From a virus: DNA of 47,569 bases. Position 1 is the stretch's first letter. Each line of letters starts with the position of its first letter. The notes beneath the pieces were generated by a model. That model had not been told where the DNA came from and made no database searches. It was given only the letters and a program-made list of their open reading frames with translations. A program made the translations under genes and the position numbers. This document shows positions 39,130 through 46,521 of this stretch, piece after piece. Location of the stretch: positions 1 through 47,569 of the IMG/VR virus record IMGVR_UViG_3300025928_000013; one strand, 5' to 3'.

Positions 39130-40041
39130 CTAGAAGTTCGGCCCAACAATTGACCCATGGCGGTAGTCGATGTCCTCGCTCCAGCGCTGCATTGAAGTCC
39201 AGGTGCAGGTCAGGAAATCGTTGTTGTTGCAGTCGGAGTAATGTATGATGTGAGCTCCCGCCGGATTGTTATCTAAAGACTCAAGGGCAATTCTCCAACT
39301 CCCTGCGCCCGTGGGCCGGTAAAGCGTTGGACCTTCCCAGTTACACCCCCAGCCTGCCCAGTCTCCGACTCGCTGCATGGTATACGGCCCGAGCAGCGTC
39401 GAGGCGCTGGCCAGCTCAATACACCTGTCGTCCTCGTGCGTCATCCAGAGGTAATAGGTGCTGCCAACCTTCCAGGGCTTGGGATCGTAGATATCCGTCC
39501 GATCACTGGCCCCGCCGATGTTCTTGACCTCTACAAAAACCGGGTCGCTCCAGAATGTCATCGGGCAACTTACCGATGCTGTGACGCAGGTTGCCCCGCC
39601 GGCCGTCTCCAGGGCGTGTGTTTCGTACATCTGGAACCCTACCGGATTGCTTGGAGAATTCGGGCCTGCGGGAATAATCAGGTGAACCGATCCGTCACTT
39701 TCCACAAACCATTCGCCGGAATTGGTGGCCGAGATTCCTGAGATCTTACCCGTCCAATTGATAGTTGCTATCGTGCTGACAACCCCGGAGGAATTGTGCG
39801 TTCCAATGATCCAAGGAATCCTATCCGCCGCTCCCCAGGTTTCGGATACGTGCAGGTAGTCCACCCCTTTGTACTGCAGAATCATCGGGGCATTCAGGAC
39901 ACCGGCGTGATCCGGCCAGGAGCCTCCAGCGTTTGTCCAGTGCAGGCCATCGTCGCTGACTGCTGTGGTGAAGTTGTTCACGCCGCCGATGTAGTCCTTA
40001 AAGCCAAAGTAGGTGAACCGGGTGCTGGGGGAACCGGTCAT
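39130..40041 (-). CDS. GH43-like five-bladed beta-propeller, putative glycosidase
   Basis: The 303-residue product reads through several blades: TTAVSDDGLHWTNAGGSWPD, HAGVLNAPMILQYKGVDYLH, IYDPKPWKVGSTYYLWMTHE and WAGWGCNWEGPTLYRPTGAG. Repeats of SDDG/DP-W/EGP-L type are those of family 43-type arabinanases and xylosidases, whose acids are two Asp and one Glu; Glu in WEGPTLY is a good candidate acid. It probably degrades a surface polysaccharide. The start is the first ATG 15 bases after the upstream stop; unlike its neighbours it lacks a signal peptide. Membership in the exact family is not proven. Confidence 0.62.
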   Translation of the reverse strand: MTGSPSTRFTYFGFKDYIGGVNNFTTAVSDDGLHWTNAGGSWPDHAGVLNAPMILQYKGVDYLHVSETWGAADRIPWIIGTHNSSGVVSTIATINWTGKISGISATNSGEWFVESDGSVHLIIPAGPNSPSNPVGFQMYETHALETAGGATCVTASVSCPMTFWSDPVFVEVKNIGGASDRTDIYDPKPWKVGSTYYLWMTHEDDRCIELASASTLLGPYTMQRVGDWAGWGCNWEGPTLYRPTGAGSWRIALESLDNNPAGAHIIHYSDCNNNDFLTCTWTSMQRWSEDIDYRHGSIVGPNF

Positions 40042-40056
40042 CCAACCCCCAACCAG

Positions 40057-41307
40057 CTAAGGAACACCCGTCGCGTAGGAGTCGAACACCACCGCCTGGG
40101 ATACACTCGAATTACTCGGGTTTGTCTGTACGACAAGTTGCGTTGCCGTCGCGAAAGTGTTCCTGGTCTCCGTGACAATGTTGACCCAGTTATACCCGTC
40201 GTAGCTGTAGTCCACCAGCCAATTCGTGCTGTTGTCGGTCAACCGCAGCCATACTGGCCCCCCAGAGCTTATGTACGGGCCTTTCTGGAGAATTGTCGCC
40301 AGGGTCAGGTTGCCGTTGACGCTAGTGGTGGAGTTCCAGTTTGCCCCGCCGAGTGTGACGCCGCCCGGAACCCATACCGGGCCGGCCGTAACGAGCTTAC
40401 CGGGAGTACCGACAGTCCCATCGGCCCACCCCACCTGCACAGCGGGAAAATTCGTCGGCGTCGTATTGTTCCCGCCAAGCAGGGGCCAAATTCGGAACGT
40501 GGCGGTGTAAGGTGCAGACGGTATAGCTGTTGCCACACCTTGAACGTGATCTCCGCCGCTGGCGTTGATACCCGCCCAGGTGAAACGACCGCTTCCGAAT
40601 GTGGGAGCCTGCACCATGGACCCCGTATTAAAGGCTGTCCAGTTGCCGCTGATCGGAGCGGTGAGTATAGGATAAGTTGCACTGCATCCAGGAGCAGAGT
40701 CCGACAGATCCGCGCATGCCAGCCGCGCCACCGTGACAGCACCGCCAACGGAAGTCTGCTTGAGCACTTGCGATGTCCCACCTGTTGCCGACAGGTCCGC
40801 ATTCGTGCCGCCATAAGCAAGACCGATCTTCGTTGACTGCCAGGTGCCGGTTGCAATCGTGCCGAGGTTTGCCAGAGAGGAGAGCGTCGTCACCCCAGTA
40901 TTTACGAGCGTCCCCGTGGGAACGATCGTGGTTTGGTTATCAGCGCTTGGTTGAATCGTCCAGGCTGTAGTGGGCGGCGTGAACGTTATTTTGTTCAGCG
41001 TGCCCGGCAGGGTCAGAATGCTTGGCAGGGTCAGGGTCCAGCTTCCGCTGCCGGTGATCGGTGTAGCGCCCGTGACCGTGATCTGGTTGGCGGTACCTGC
41101 GAGTCCGACACTGGTGACCGAGCCGGATCCGCCGGCCGACGACGGTGTCCAGCATCCCCGCGAGGAATTATAGGCGAAGACTTGCGTATTGGTAGGCGTG
41201 TCCGCGCATACCAGAACACCCTGAATCCTCTTGGCATTATTGCCGAACTGCGCCTGCGATACGGCCACGAAGACGGCCAGGAGAAGCCCGAGCTTAATCG
41301 AACGCAT
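40057..41307 (-). CDS. Fibre-like protein with signal peptide
   Basis: The 416-residue product begins MRSIKLGLLLAVFVAVSQAQ, a signal peptide, followed by a fibre-type repeat region (SVTSVGLAGTANQITVTGA, TPITGSGSWTLTLPSILTLP) and GTNADLSATGGTSQVLKQ. A C-terminal beta-sandwich (about 270-416: VQVGWADGTVG, WLVDYSYDGYNWVNIVTETR) resembles a laminin-G or carbohydrate-binding module. It overlaps the start of the upstream gene by 14 bases. It is likely a fibre or adhesin. Confidence 0.74.
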   Translation of the reverse strand: MRSIKLGLLLAVFVAVSQAQFGNNAKRIQGVLVCADTPTNTQVFAYNSSRGCWTPSSAGGSGSVTSVGLAGTANQITVTGATPITGSGSWTLTLPSILTLPGTLNKITFTPPTTAWTIQPSADNQTTIVPTGTLVNTGVTTLSSLANLGTIATGTWQSTKIGLAYGGTNADLSATGGTSQVLKQTSVGGAVTVARLACADLSDSAPGCSATYPILTAPISGNWTAFNTGSMVQAPTFGSGRFTWAGINASGGDHVQGVATAIPSAPYTATFRIWPLLGGNNTTPTNFPAVQVGWADGTVGTPGKLVTAGPVWVPGGVTLGGANWNSTTSVNGNLTLATILQKGPYISSGGPVWLRLTDNSTNWLVDYSYDGYNWVNIVTETRNTFATATQLVVQTNPSNSSVSQAVVFDSYATGVP

Positions 41308-41656
41308 AGTACTTCCTGCTGACCAATTTGAACGTCCGATCCGCCCCCTGATTCACCGCCAGCGCCGTCACCCCGCTGCGAATTTTCAGGTACGTTACCG
41401 AGACGAAATCACTCGGATCGAGCTGCAACCATTGCGCGGCAGCCGGACTGGTGACCTTGACCTCGAGTCCGTTCGAGGCCTGGAGCAGGTCGTACCAGGT
41501 CACGTTGTCATCGGAAACCTGAAACGTGATGTCGGCAGCAGTCCAGGCCGCCGGCATCACCAGAGCAGTGGGAACTTTGTCGCCCACGAAAACGCCTGCT
41601 GAGAGAGACGTGCCGCTCGTAATGGTGGCGGTGAGACTCGATGTATTTCTTCCCAT
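41294..41656 (-). CDS. Small beta-rich structural protein
   Basis: The 120-residue product (MGRNTSSLTATITSGTSLSA ... ITFQVSDDNVTWYDLLQASN ... YLKIRSGVTALAVNQ) is a single beta-sandwich with an Ig- or discoidin-like look (VSDDNVTWYDL). It lies between the capsid genes and the fibre block, suggesting a minor capsid or fibre-attachment protein. Confidence 0.62.
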   Translation of the reverse strand: MGRNTSSLTATITSGTSLSAGVFVGDKVPTALVMPAAWTAADITFQVSDDNVTWYDLLQASNGLEVKVTSPAAAQWLQLDPSDFVSVTYLKIRSGVTALAVNQGADRTFKLVSRKYYAFD

Positions 41657-41666
41657 GGGAAGCTCC

Positions 41667-42302
41667 TTACAGCGTGTGAACCCGGTAGTACGTGTTCACC
41701 TTCAAGGTGCCGTCGCCGGCCGTCATGTTCGCGATCAGCAGCGCGAGCACCAGGGGCTGGTTGATCGCGTTGGTATCGAGTGCGAGCTGCGCGGTCAGAG
41801 GCTGGAACATCGAGCTGACCGTGGCGCCGTCGCAGAATCCGGTCACGGCTCGAGTAGTCGAGACATCGGCGCCGGTCTTGTCCTTGTACTTCACGCTTAA
41901 GTTGGTCGCCGAGCCGATCGTGTAATCGGTGGTGACGTGGGTGTAAGTGATCGTGGCGCGGATAAATTCGAGCACCTTGCCGGCGCCGGGCGCGGGAACG
42001 AGCGAGATAGCCGTGGTGAACAACGCGAGAACCTGCGTCGAGGTCAGCGTCGTGGTGGTCATCTGGGCCGCGGGTCCGGATCCGTCCGCGGCGATGTACC
42101 ACAACAGATTTTTCGCGGAGTCGTACACGCTGATCAGGTCGTTGGTCTGCGAGGCCGCGCCCTGCACGATGAGCGGGGTCTTGTTCGCCGCGTTCGAATC
42201 GCCCACCGAGGTGCGATAGCGGGCCCTGAAAAGAGTGGATCCCAGTTTAGTCAGGTACGCCGGAATTCCACGCTGAGCGTCGGAAGGAAAAGTTGAAGGC
42301 AT
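41667..42302 (-). CDS. Putative minor capsid/tail protein
   Basis: The 211-residue product has an N-terminal segment (MPSTFPSDAQRGIPAYLTKL) followed by alternating beta strands (LISVYDSAKNLLWYIAADGS, VLEFIRATITYTHVTTDYTI) and ends TLKVNTYYRVHTL. It is the first gene downstream of the capsid gene, separated by a 137-base gap with hairpins. No family recognised. Confidence 0.6.
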   Translation of the reverse strand: MPSTFPSDAQRGIPAYLTKLGSTLFRARYRTSVGDSNAANKTPLIVQGAASQTNDLISVYDSAKNLLWYIAADGSGPAAQMTTTTLTSTQVLALFTTAISLVPAPGAGKVLEFIRATITYTHVTTDYTIGSATNLSVKYKDKTGADVSTTRAVTGFCDGATVSSMFQPLTAQLALDTNAINQPLVLALLIANMTAGDGTLKVNTYYRVHTL

Positions 42303-42360
42303 GATTTTACCGTCTGTTCTGCCGGCAGCCGCCGGCTCAATTACTGCGTGAAAAGACTGC

Positions 42361-42386
42361 CGGGGAGGCCGTATGCAACCTCCCCG
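42361..42386 (-). terminator. Hairpin after the capsid gene, partial terminator
   Basis: CGGGGAGG (42361-42368) pairs with CCTCCCCG (42379-42386). On the minus strand this is followed after four bases by TCTTTT. A second hairpin, GCCGGC/GCCGGC, lies at 42321-42336. The pair could lower expression of downstream genes relative to capsid. Confidence 0.4.
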
Positions 42387-42439
42387 ACAAAGCCCACGAT
42401 GGAGGGCAGATCAAATGAGCTCCACCGCGGAAAAGGAAC

Positions 42440-43369
42440 TTAAGCGCCAGGCGTGCCGTAGACGCCGCGCCATCCGTACGCACCAACCGTGGCACGATAG
42501 CGCATATAGACGACGCCGGTTTCGTTTTTCTCGACATAGTCCGACTTGGTGTACGGAGCTTTTCTGTCGAGCCACAACGTCTCGGTTTCGTCCGGAGGGG
42601 CGACGAGGAACCAGGCATCCGGGTCGGTCAAAAAACCTGCCCAGATGAGAGGCTCGACGGTTCCGCCAGTCTCCGTATACTTGAACGCGTTGATGGTGTG
42701 GTTAGCGGTGTCGGAACGCATCTGAGACTTCAGAAGCTCCGCCACATTCCAGCGGTTCTGAGAGGCCACCAGCACGCGCGGAGTGGGCAGCATCTGGAAA
42801 AAGCCCTCATGGGTCTTGATTAGTTCCCAGTCTGTCAACCCGAGCTCGAGCGAGGTGACATCGAGGTCCGCGGCCACTGAGAGGAGATTGCTCTGAGTGC
42901 CGCCGGCCTTGATCAGCGGGTGATCGGAAGCGCACAACGCCTTGGTGTCGGGCAACGCATAGGCACCCGTCGAGAAGGCGTTATTGAAGACAGACGCAGC
43001 CTGAATCTCGCGCGCCTGATAGATCGAATTAGAGAGCGCCTGCGCACGTTTCGAGATGATCCCAAACTTGTCATCTTCGACGAGCTCTTGCGAAGCAGGG
43101 ATTCCGAGCCCGTATTTAACGGGTCGAAATGTTTTGTTGAACCCCTGAACGAAGTAATCCGTCGGCGTGTCTTCGCCCTCTTCGACCGAGCTGGGGAGTC
43201 CCACACCGGCCATCTGGCTGTACTGCTCGATGGAGCGGTTGGTGGTATCCGAGGAGAGAACCATCTTCGCCATGAACTTTTTGGAGCGAAAATTTTGCCA
43301 AATCTTCGCGTTCACAGCGGGCAACATGGTCTCGAAAAAGAAGTCTTGAAATTGTCCACGAAATTGCAT
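42440..43369 (-). CDS. Major capsid protein, Mu gpT-like/HK97 fold
   Basis: The 309-residue product shows the gpT-type pattern: QDFFFETMLPAVNAKIWQNF at the start, then SIEQYSQMAGVGLPSSVEEG, EDTPTDYFVQGFNKTFRPVK and YGLGIPASQELVEDDKFGI. FNNAFSTGAYALPDTKALCA followed by SDHPLIKAGG is typical of this family, and LPTPRVLVASQNRW and YRATVGAYGWRGVYG close it. It forms the icosahedral shell. It follows a likely decoration protein and a scaffold-like protein in gene order. Confidence 0.87.
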   Translation of the reverse strand: MQFRGQFQDFFFETMLPAVNAKIWQNFRSKKFMAKMVLSSDTTNRSIEQYSQMAGVGLPSSVEEGEDTPTDYFVQGFNKTFRPVKYGLGIPASQELVEDDKFGIISKRAQALSNSIYQAREIQAASVFNNAFSTGAYALPDTKALCASDHPLIKAGGTQSNLLSVAADLDVTSLELGLTDWELIKTHEGFFQMLPTPRVLVASQNRWNVAELLKSQMRSDTANHTINAFKYTETGGTVEPLIWAGFLTDPDAWFLVAPPDETETLWLDRKAPYTKSDYVEKNETGVVYMRYRATVGAYGWRGVYGTPGA

Positions 43370-43370
43370 G

Positions 43371-43889
43371 TTAGACTCCCGCCACCTGGTCTTGAATCTG
43401 GCTCTGGATGGTGGTGACGATCACGCGGGCATACGCGCCCACGGCGTTATCCACGCTGTTGTAGAGCTGCAGCAGCCGCCATTCGAGCGTGTTGGTGGTC
43501 GCGATCGAACCGAGGCTGTGCTTCGAAAGATGCAGCGTCGCATCGCCGGCCGTTGCGACCAGTGCTGCGTTCTGTTGGAGCTGCGCCGCGGTCACCGTAT
43601 CGATCTGGACTTCGAACAGTTGGAACTGTGCGGGCAGAAAGATGTGATCGGTTGCGGTCGAGGCCGCTCCGTAAATGAGGTTGATGCCGTAAATCGACGA
43701 GCTCGCCGCGGCCGCCTTGATGGCAGCGCTGAACTTCGTGCCCGAGCCGCCGAGCTGCACGGCATCGCCGATAAAGAGCGCGGTGCCCTCGCCCACGATC
43801 TTGTGCGCCGAAAGAGCCGACGCGCCCGGCCCGCCAGTCAACGACCGCATCAGCGGTCGAAAACCATGAGGGTTATTGTTGTTAGCCAC
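43371..43889 (-). CDS. Putative capsid decoration/head protein
   Basis: The 172-residue product (MANNNNPHGFRPLMRSLTGG then PGASALSAHKIVGEG) is beta-rich with an N-terminal NPHGFRPL segment often seen in small capsid-linked proteins next to the major capsid gene. AGGAG lies before the GTG at 43889. It ends one base before the capsid gene's start. Confidence 0.66.
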   Translation of the reverse strand: MANNNNPHGFRPLMRSLTGGPGASALSAHKIVGEGTALFIGDAVQLGGSGTKFSAAIKAAAASSSIYGINLIYGAASTATDHIFLPAQFQLFEVQIDTVTAAQLQQNAALVATAGDATLHLSKHSLGSIATTNTLEWRLLQLYNSVDNAVGAYARVIVTTIQSQIQDQVAGV

Positions 43890-44005
43890 ACTTCACTCCT
43901 GTTGAGAAAATTCACGCCTCAATTGAGCGAAGACTGTGGCAGGCTGAGGTCTGCCGCCTGCGGTTGCCCTTGCGGGACGGTTTGCAGGCGCCTGCTTCGC
44001 GCGGA

Positions 44006-44656
44006 CTATTTCTGGTCGTCGACGATGCCCGCCGGTACTTCCGCCTGGAACTGCTGATCGATTTGCTGCAACATTTGATTGCCGCGGTTTCGATAGTGAG
44101 CGTTCCGAGCGTTCCGTTTTTCGACTGGCATATGGCCGAGAACCATGCCGCGGACTTTCACTGGATCGCCCACAGCATTCTTCACAACCTGATAATCGCC
44201 AGTGCTGGAGTTTTCCTTAATCCGGTTTTCCGAAAGGAACTTTTCCGCCATGCCCGGCACGCGGTATTTCTTCGCCACTTCGAGCAGCGGATCGCGTGAT
44301 TCGTAAAGTGGCATATCGCGATCCTTGACGTCGTCCCGGCGCTCCGAGAGGGCCTTGTTCCACTCATCGGCGCCGAGCCTCACGCCCGAGGCCTCGCGCA
44401 TCTGAGGCTGCGCATTCCGTTCGGCGATGCCCTCCTCGGTGCCCCGATAGTCGAGGCAAGCGAGAACCTGCGGATCCAGATTCATGTCGCGGATTTTAAT
44501 TCCACCGATGTGGCACTCGAGCAGGCGATCCTCGCCGCAGGGCAGCCGCTCCCCCTCGGGCGCGATGAACCGGCGCGACTCCGGAATGCCGGCGGCCAGT
44601 TGGTTCGCGCGCCGCTGTTCGCCCTTCTGTTTGTTGGTCAGCGTTTTGGTCGCCAT
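44006..44656 (-). CDS. Hydrophilic protein of the head module
   Basis: The 216-residue product is highly charged, with a basic N-terminus (MATKTLTNKQKGEQRRANQL) and helical blocks (EGERLPCGEDRLLECHIGGI, DPLLEVAKKYRVPGMAEKFL). It sits between scaffold-like and capsid-linked genes. Function is unknown; a head-assembly accessory or minor virion protein is plausible. Confidence 0.6.
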   Translation of the reverse strand: MATKTLTNKQKGEQRRANQLAAGIPESRRFIAPEGERLPCGEDRLLECHIGGIKIRDMNLDPQVLACLDYRGTEEGIAERNAQPQMREASGVRLGADEWNKALSERRDDVKDRDMPLYESRDPLLEVAKKYRVPGMAEKFLSENRIKENSSTGDYQVVKNAVGDPVKVRGMVLGHMPVEKRNARNAHYRNRGNQMLQQIDQQFQAEVPAGIVDDQK

Positions 44657-44658
44657 CG

Positions 44659-45516
44659 CTATCTCCTCCTCACCGCACGCAGGCCGGCCGTCTGCTTGCG
44701 CGATGCCTCGAATTCCTCCTCGCTAATGCCCATCGCTTTTGCCACCGTCTTGGCTTCGGTGCCCATCATGTCGTCGCTATCGATCGCTTCAGATCGGCCG
44801 CGGGGGCGCGAATCCTGCGCGTCTACGCGCCGGCGCCGGTCGTCTTCCCGCTCGCGATCGTCGTCCCGCTCCCGGTACCGCGGTTCGCGCGCATCGTCGT
44901 ACTCGGGCTCTCTCTGTCGCCTGGCGGGTGCCTCGTTGCCGTTGGCTTTGAGGATGGCGCGCGCGGTGCGCGCAGCGAGCATCAGTGCGGCCGGCGTTTT
45001 GCTGGCCGCCGGATCCATCTTGATTGCGTCCTGGTAATGCTTCGCCGTCTCCTTGAAGAGCGCGGACTCCTTGTCGCGCAACTCCGGAAACTCGGTGATC
45101 AGTTGCGTGTCGCTGGTGATCTTCGATCTCTCCTGGTCAATCATCGTCCGCGAGACTTTGCCGGCAACCTCCTTCGCCAATTTAATCGCGTCGGCCTCGG
45201 TGATAAATCCGCGGTTCTTAAGAGCCTTCACGCCGGTCGACGCGAACTCGTCGATCAATTTATCGGGCGTGTCGCCTTCGATTCCGTCGCGGCCTTCCGC
45301 TTCCTCGACCTGGTCCGTTTCCGGCTCTTCGGCCACCAGTTGTGGCTGTTGGCCTGGCCGCGCCAGGTTGGCCCAGTACCTCTCTGATTGCCTCGCTTCG
45401 TCGCGATCGCGCAGCACCGAGTCGTATTCCGCCTTGGTGAGCGTGACCTTTTCGTCCACAGGCTTTACTGCTGGCTCTGCGGGCATTTCGTTAGGATCAA
45501 CAAACTCGTCTCTCAT
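44659..45516 (-). CDS. Putative scaffolding protein
   Basis: The 285-residue product is acidic and helical, with a disordered N-terminus (residues 1-90), a helical core (about 95-200, DKLIDEFASTGVKALKNRGF) and a charged Arg/Asp-rich segment (about 205-250, DDDREREDDRRRRVDAQDS). Charged, helical proteins just upstream of capsid genes are usually scaffolds that template the procapsid. This is assigned from composition and position. Confidence 0.7.
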   Translation of the reverse strand: MRDEFVDPNEMPAEPAVKPVDEKVTLTKAEYDSVLRDRDEARQSERYWANLARPGQQPQLVAEEPETDQVEEAEGRDGIEGDTPDKLIDEFASTGVKALKNRGFITEADAIKLAKEVAGKVSRTMIDQERSKITSDTQLITEFPELRDKESALFKETAKHYQDAIKMDPAASKTPAALMLAARTARAILKANGNEAPARRQREPEYDDAREPRYRERDDDREREDDRRRRVDAQDSRPRGRSEAIDSDDMMGTEAKTVAKAMGISEEEFEASRKQTAGLRAVRRR

Positions 45517-45524
45517 ACACCCCT

Positions 45525-45713
45525 TCAGACCTTCTCGACCTGCCGCGTGTTGATCGCGCAGTACGTGTCCTTCGACTGGCGACCGGGCATGATGTGGTCG
45601 AACTCCAGGTCGAGGTTGCAGAACTCGGTGCCCTGGTGGACTGCGGTTACGGTGGCTGGGATAACGACTTTGTCGCCCACCGTGAGAACGTTTCCTTTTG
45701 CGTCGTGAGGCAT
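45525..45713 (-). CDS. Small beta-barrel (KOW/SH3-like) protein
   Basis: The 62-residue product (MPHDAKGNVLTVGDKVVIPA TVTAVHQGTEFCNLDLEF) has the G-D-x-V-x-I pattern of small SH3-like barrels such as KOW. It could bind nucleic acid or protein. It lies between zinc-finger and scaffold-like genes. Confidence 0.66.
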   Translation of the reverse strand: MPHDAKGNVLTVGDKVVIPATVTAVHQGTEFCNLDLEFDHIMPGRQSKDTYCAINTRQVEKV

Positions 45714-45719
45714 TTTGAT

Positions 45720-46073
45720 TTACTCCTTTTTCAGACTTCGGCCGAACTCTGTACCCGCGTACAGTTCAGTCCTTTTGCGGACATAATCGCGATCACACAC
45801 CAGGCACATTGCCCGGTAACGTCCGTTTTCGTAGTGGCAGGCCATTTCGCCGTGCGGCCCGGCCCGCTTCTGCTCGATCAGTTCGCGGATCGGCAGCTCA
45901 CACTCGGAGCAACTGCCGTCGAATTTCTGGGTCAGCAGCATCTCGACCGCTTCGTTATGCCGCTGCTCGCAGGTGGTGCAGATCTTGACTCCCGCCGGCA
46001 GGTGCACGATATCCCGCGGGCTACGGTGCTTTTGGCAGTACGGGCAAAGCTCACCGATGATAATTGCGGCCAT
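45720..46073 (-). CDS. Zinc-ribbon protein with four CxxC motifs
   Basis: The 117-residue product carries CPYC, CTTC, CSEC and CLVC, enough for two zinc sites. The ATG at 46073 overlaps the previous stop (TAATG), ruling out a longer start. It is a likely nucleic-acid or protein-interaction factor encoded just after the portal module. Confidence 0.72.
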   Translation of the reverse strand: MAAIIIGELCPYCQKHRSPRDIVHLPAGVKICTTCEQRHNEAVEMLLTQKFDGSCSECELPIRELIEQKRAGPHGEMACHYENGRYRAMCLVCDRDYVRKRTELYAGTEFGRSLKKE

Positions 46074-46291
46074 TAGCACTTGGTGTTGAGCATCTGGTTG
46101 GCGATGCCCGTCCACGCCGCGCCCGATGCCGGCTTCTTCTTGGCTTTGGCCGGGAGGACTTTCTTTAAATTCGGGTTCGCCTTCTTGGCCGCTGGCGAGG
46201 CGTTGCGTGTTTTGTTGGCGAGGATGGCGCCGGCCGCCTTGGGGCTGTAGCCCTCGCCCTCGATCTTGTTCTGCACCGCTTTGAAACTCAT
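46073..46291 (-). CDS. Small Lys-rich protein
   Basis: The 72-residue product (MSFKAVQNKIEGEGYSPKAA GAILANKTRNASPAAKKANP ...) has an EGYSP...AGAILANKTR-like motif found in small phage proteins and a Lys/Ala-rich basic tail. It probably binds DNA or acts in head assembly. ATGA/TAATG overlaps on both sides. Confidence 0.7.
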   Translation of the reverse strand: MSFKAVQNKIEGEGYSPKAAGAILANKTRNASPAAKKANPNLKKVLPAKAKKKPASGAAWTGIANQMLNTKC

Positions 46292-46521
46292 GTCTTGATT
46301 TCTCCCTTGAGGATTTTCGGAACTGTCAGCACCATGCGCAGCGCCGCGATGTAGCCACGCTCGTACTGCGTGGGCGCGGGCAGCAGTTCTGCTTCAAGCC
46401 GGCCGCGGTGACAATCCAACTGCTGCAGGATGCGATCGCACACCAACTGGTACCCGCGCGATCGCTCGAGCTCGAGCAGCGCGTCGACGTCTCCGGAATC
46501 CAGCGGCTCGTCGTCTGTCAC
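46288..46521 (-). CDS. Helical hypothetical protein after the portal gene
   Basis: The 77-residue product (MTDDEPLDSGDVDALLELER SRGYQLVCDRILQQLDCHRG ...) is helical and acidic at the start. It is coupled to the portal gene by ATGA. Function is unknown. Confidence 0.68.
   Translation of the reverse strand: MTDDEPLDSGDVDALLELERSRGYQLVCDRILQQLDCHRGRLEAELLPAPTQYERGYIAALRMVLTVPKILKGEIKT

Noticed and set aside
43984-43995. GCAGGCGCCTGC palindrome upstream of the capsid-linked gene
   Set aside because: Short, GC-rich and between coupled genes; such sites arise often by chance at this GC content.
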